Below, in pieces: positions 63,350 to 64,000 of a stretch of DNA of 64,000 nt. The position numbers were made by a program, and so were the translations under genes. The stretch is from Phormidium tanganyikae FI6-MK23 (GTDB lineage Bacteria > Cyanobacteriota > Cyanobacteriia > Leptolyngbyales > Leptolyngbyaceae): NCBI GenBank assembly GCA_019359175.1, contig JAHHHU010000002.1, positions 186,001-250,000 on the forward strand. The letters are read 5' to 3'. Numbering within the stretch: position 1 is the first letter of the stretch; every line of letters begins with the position of its first letter. The notes under the pieces were generated by a model. It saw nothing but the letters and a program-made list of their open reading frames with translations. It ran no database searches and was not told where the DNA came from.

Positions 63350-64000
63350 GTGGCTTACGATTATGACTTGGTGATTGTCGGCGCGGGCGTGGGAGGTCAT
63401 GGAGCAGCACTCCACGCGGTCGATTGTGGGCTGAAAACTGCCATTATTGAAGCCGCTGATATGGGTGGAACCTGTGTGAATCGGGGCTGCATTCCTTCCA
63501 AGGCGCTGCTGGCTGCATCTGGACGAGTGCGGGAACTGCGAAACGCGCACCATTTGAAGTCGCTAGGAATTGAAGTCGGAGATGTTTCGTTCGATCGAGC
63601 TGCGATCGCGAATCATGCTCATTCGATCGTCACGAAACAGCGCGAAGGCTTGATCGGGAGTCTCAAACGCTTGGGAGTCGATGTCATTCACGGACGGGGA
63701 CGAGTTGCAGGAAGCCAAAAACTGATCGTCTCAACTCCAGAAGGTGAGAAGACCGTGACGGCGAAGGAGATTATCCTGGCTCCGGGATCGATTCCGTTTG
63801 TGCCGCCGGGTGTGCAAACTGACGGAAAAACCGTTTTCACCAGCGACGATGCGATCAAATTAGAGTCTTTGCCGCCTTGGATTGCGATCGTGGGTAGCGG
63901 CTATATCGGTCTGGAATTCTCGGATGTTTACACTGCGCTCGGTTGCGAAGTCACGATGATCGAAGGACTCGACCAACTGATGCCGGGATTTGATCCGGAT
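63350..64000 (+). CDS. lpdA: Dihydrolipoamide dehydrogenase (3' end missing)
   Basis: The frame begins with GTG at 63350 behind GAGGG and stays open to the window edge (217 codons). It reads [20 protein letters not shown], the FAD site, then [16 protein letters not shown] with the redox-active CVNRGC disulfide, and a second Rossmann motif [15 protein letters not shown] for NAD. It is the E3 component of pyruvate and related dehydrogenase complexes and of glycine cleavage. Confidence 0.93.
   Translation, partial: MAYDYDLVIVGAGVGGHGAALHAVDCGLKTAIIEAADMGGTCVNRGCIPSKALLAASGRVRELRNAHHLKSLGIEVGDVSFDRAAIANHAHSIVTKQREGLIGSLKRLGVDVIHGRGRVAGSQKLIVSTPEGEKTVTAKEIILAPGSIPFVPPGVQTDGKTVFTSDDAIKLESLPPWIAIVGSGYIGLEFSDVYTALGCEVTMIEGLDQLMPGFDPD

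Noticed and set aside
1-64000. tRNA, rRNA or CRISPR array
   Set aside because: No clover-leaf T-arm context, rRNA stretch or regularly spaced repeat series was noticed on either strand by eye; a tRNA scan would be needed for certainty.

Overview
The window looks like a chromosome segment of a filamentous cyanobacterium, plausibly Leptolyngbya-like (the genus is an inference). Evidence: very frequent HIP1 octamers (GCGATCGC), a cytochrome c6 gene (petJ), a carboxysome shell gene (ccmO), an NADPH-thioredoxin reductase fused to thioredoxin (NTRC type), an XisH/XisI pair, a kinase-WD40 protein and several small cyanobacteria-type families (DUF2555-, DUF4079-, DUF6887/6888-like).

Layout. 1-10.3 kb: the 3' part of a very large secreted phosphoesterase/nuclease with RTX repeats, an M23 peptidase, a PgeF/YfiH enzyme, a membrane coiled-coil protein and a lipoprotein. 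10.7-21.1 kb: a compact five-gene cellulose-type exopolysaccharide operon (outer-membrane barrel, TPR protein, GH8 glucanase, BcsB, BcsA with a PilZ domain). 21.1-24.5 kb: a xylose/ribose-type sugar ABC transporter on the opposite strand. 25-43 kb: mostly housekeeping genes (purH, coaBC, thrC between two sulfur-carrier proteins, petJ, coaD, argG) mixed with regulators (kinase-WD40, HxlR) and oxidoreductases. 43.4-47.3 kb: an accessory stretch with a glycosyltransferase, a frameshifted orphan Dam-like methyltransferase, tspO, ccmO and a decayed toxin-antitoxin pair. 47.4-57.2 kb: dnaK, hsp20, NTRC, RluA-like synthase, hydrolases and a PAS-GGDEF-EAL protein. 57.3-59.5 kb: a PilZ fragment resembling the BcsA tail, a complete IS982-family element with its target duplication, and a MITE-like palindromic element. 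59.5-64 kb: ileS, a DUF6888/6887 pair with a broken first gene, and the start of lpd.

How genes work together. BcsA has an intact c-di-GMP-binding PilZ motif, and a protein with intact GGDEF and EAL signatures lies 34 kb away, so c-di-GMP control of polysaccharide synthesis is expected. In the polysaccharide operon the TPR scaffold and the outer-membrane barrel, fused in enterobacterial BcsC, are separate genes.

The most notable pattern is that at least five small accessory genes (xisH/xisI, the Dam-like methyltransferase, antitoxin, toxin, DUF6888) are disrupted by single-base length changes in short homopolymers, while every long housekeeping frame is open. This points to slippage decay or phase variation of dispensable defence or mobile genes, with local sequence error as the alternative to exclude. 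No tRNA, rRNA or CRISPR array was recognised.
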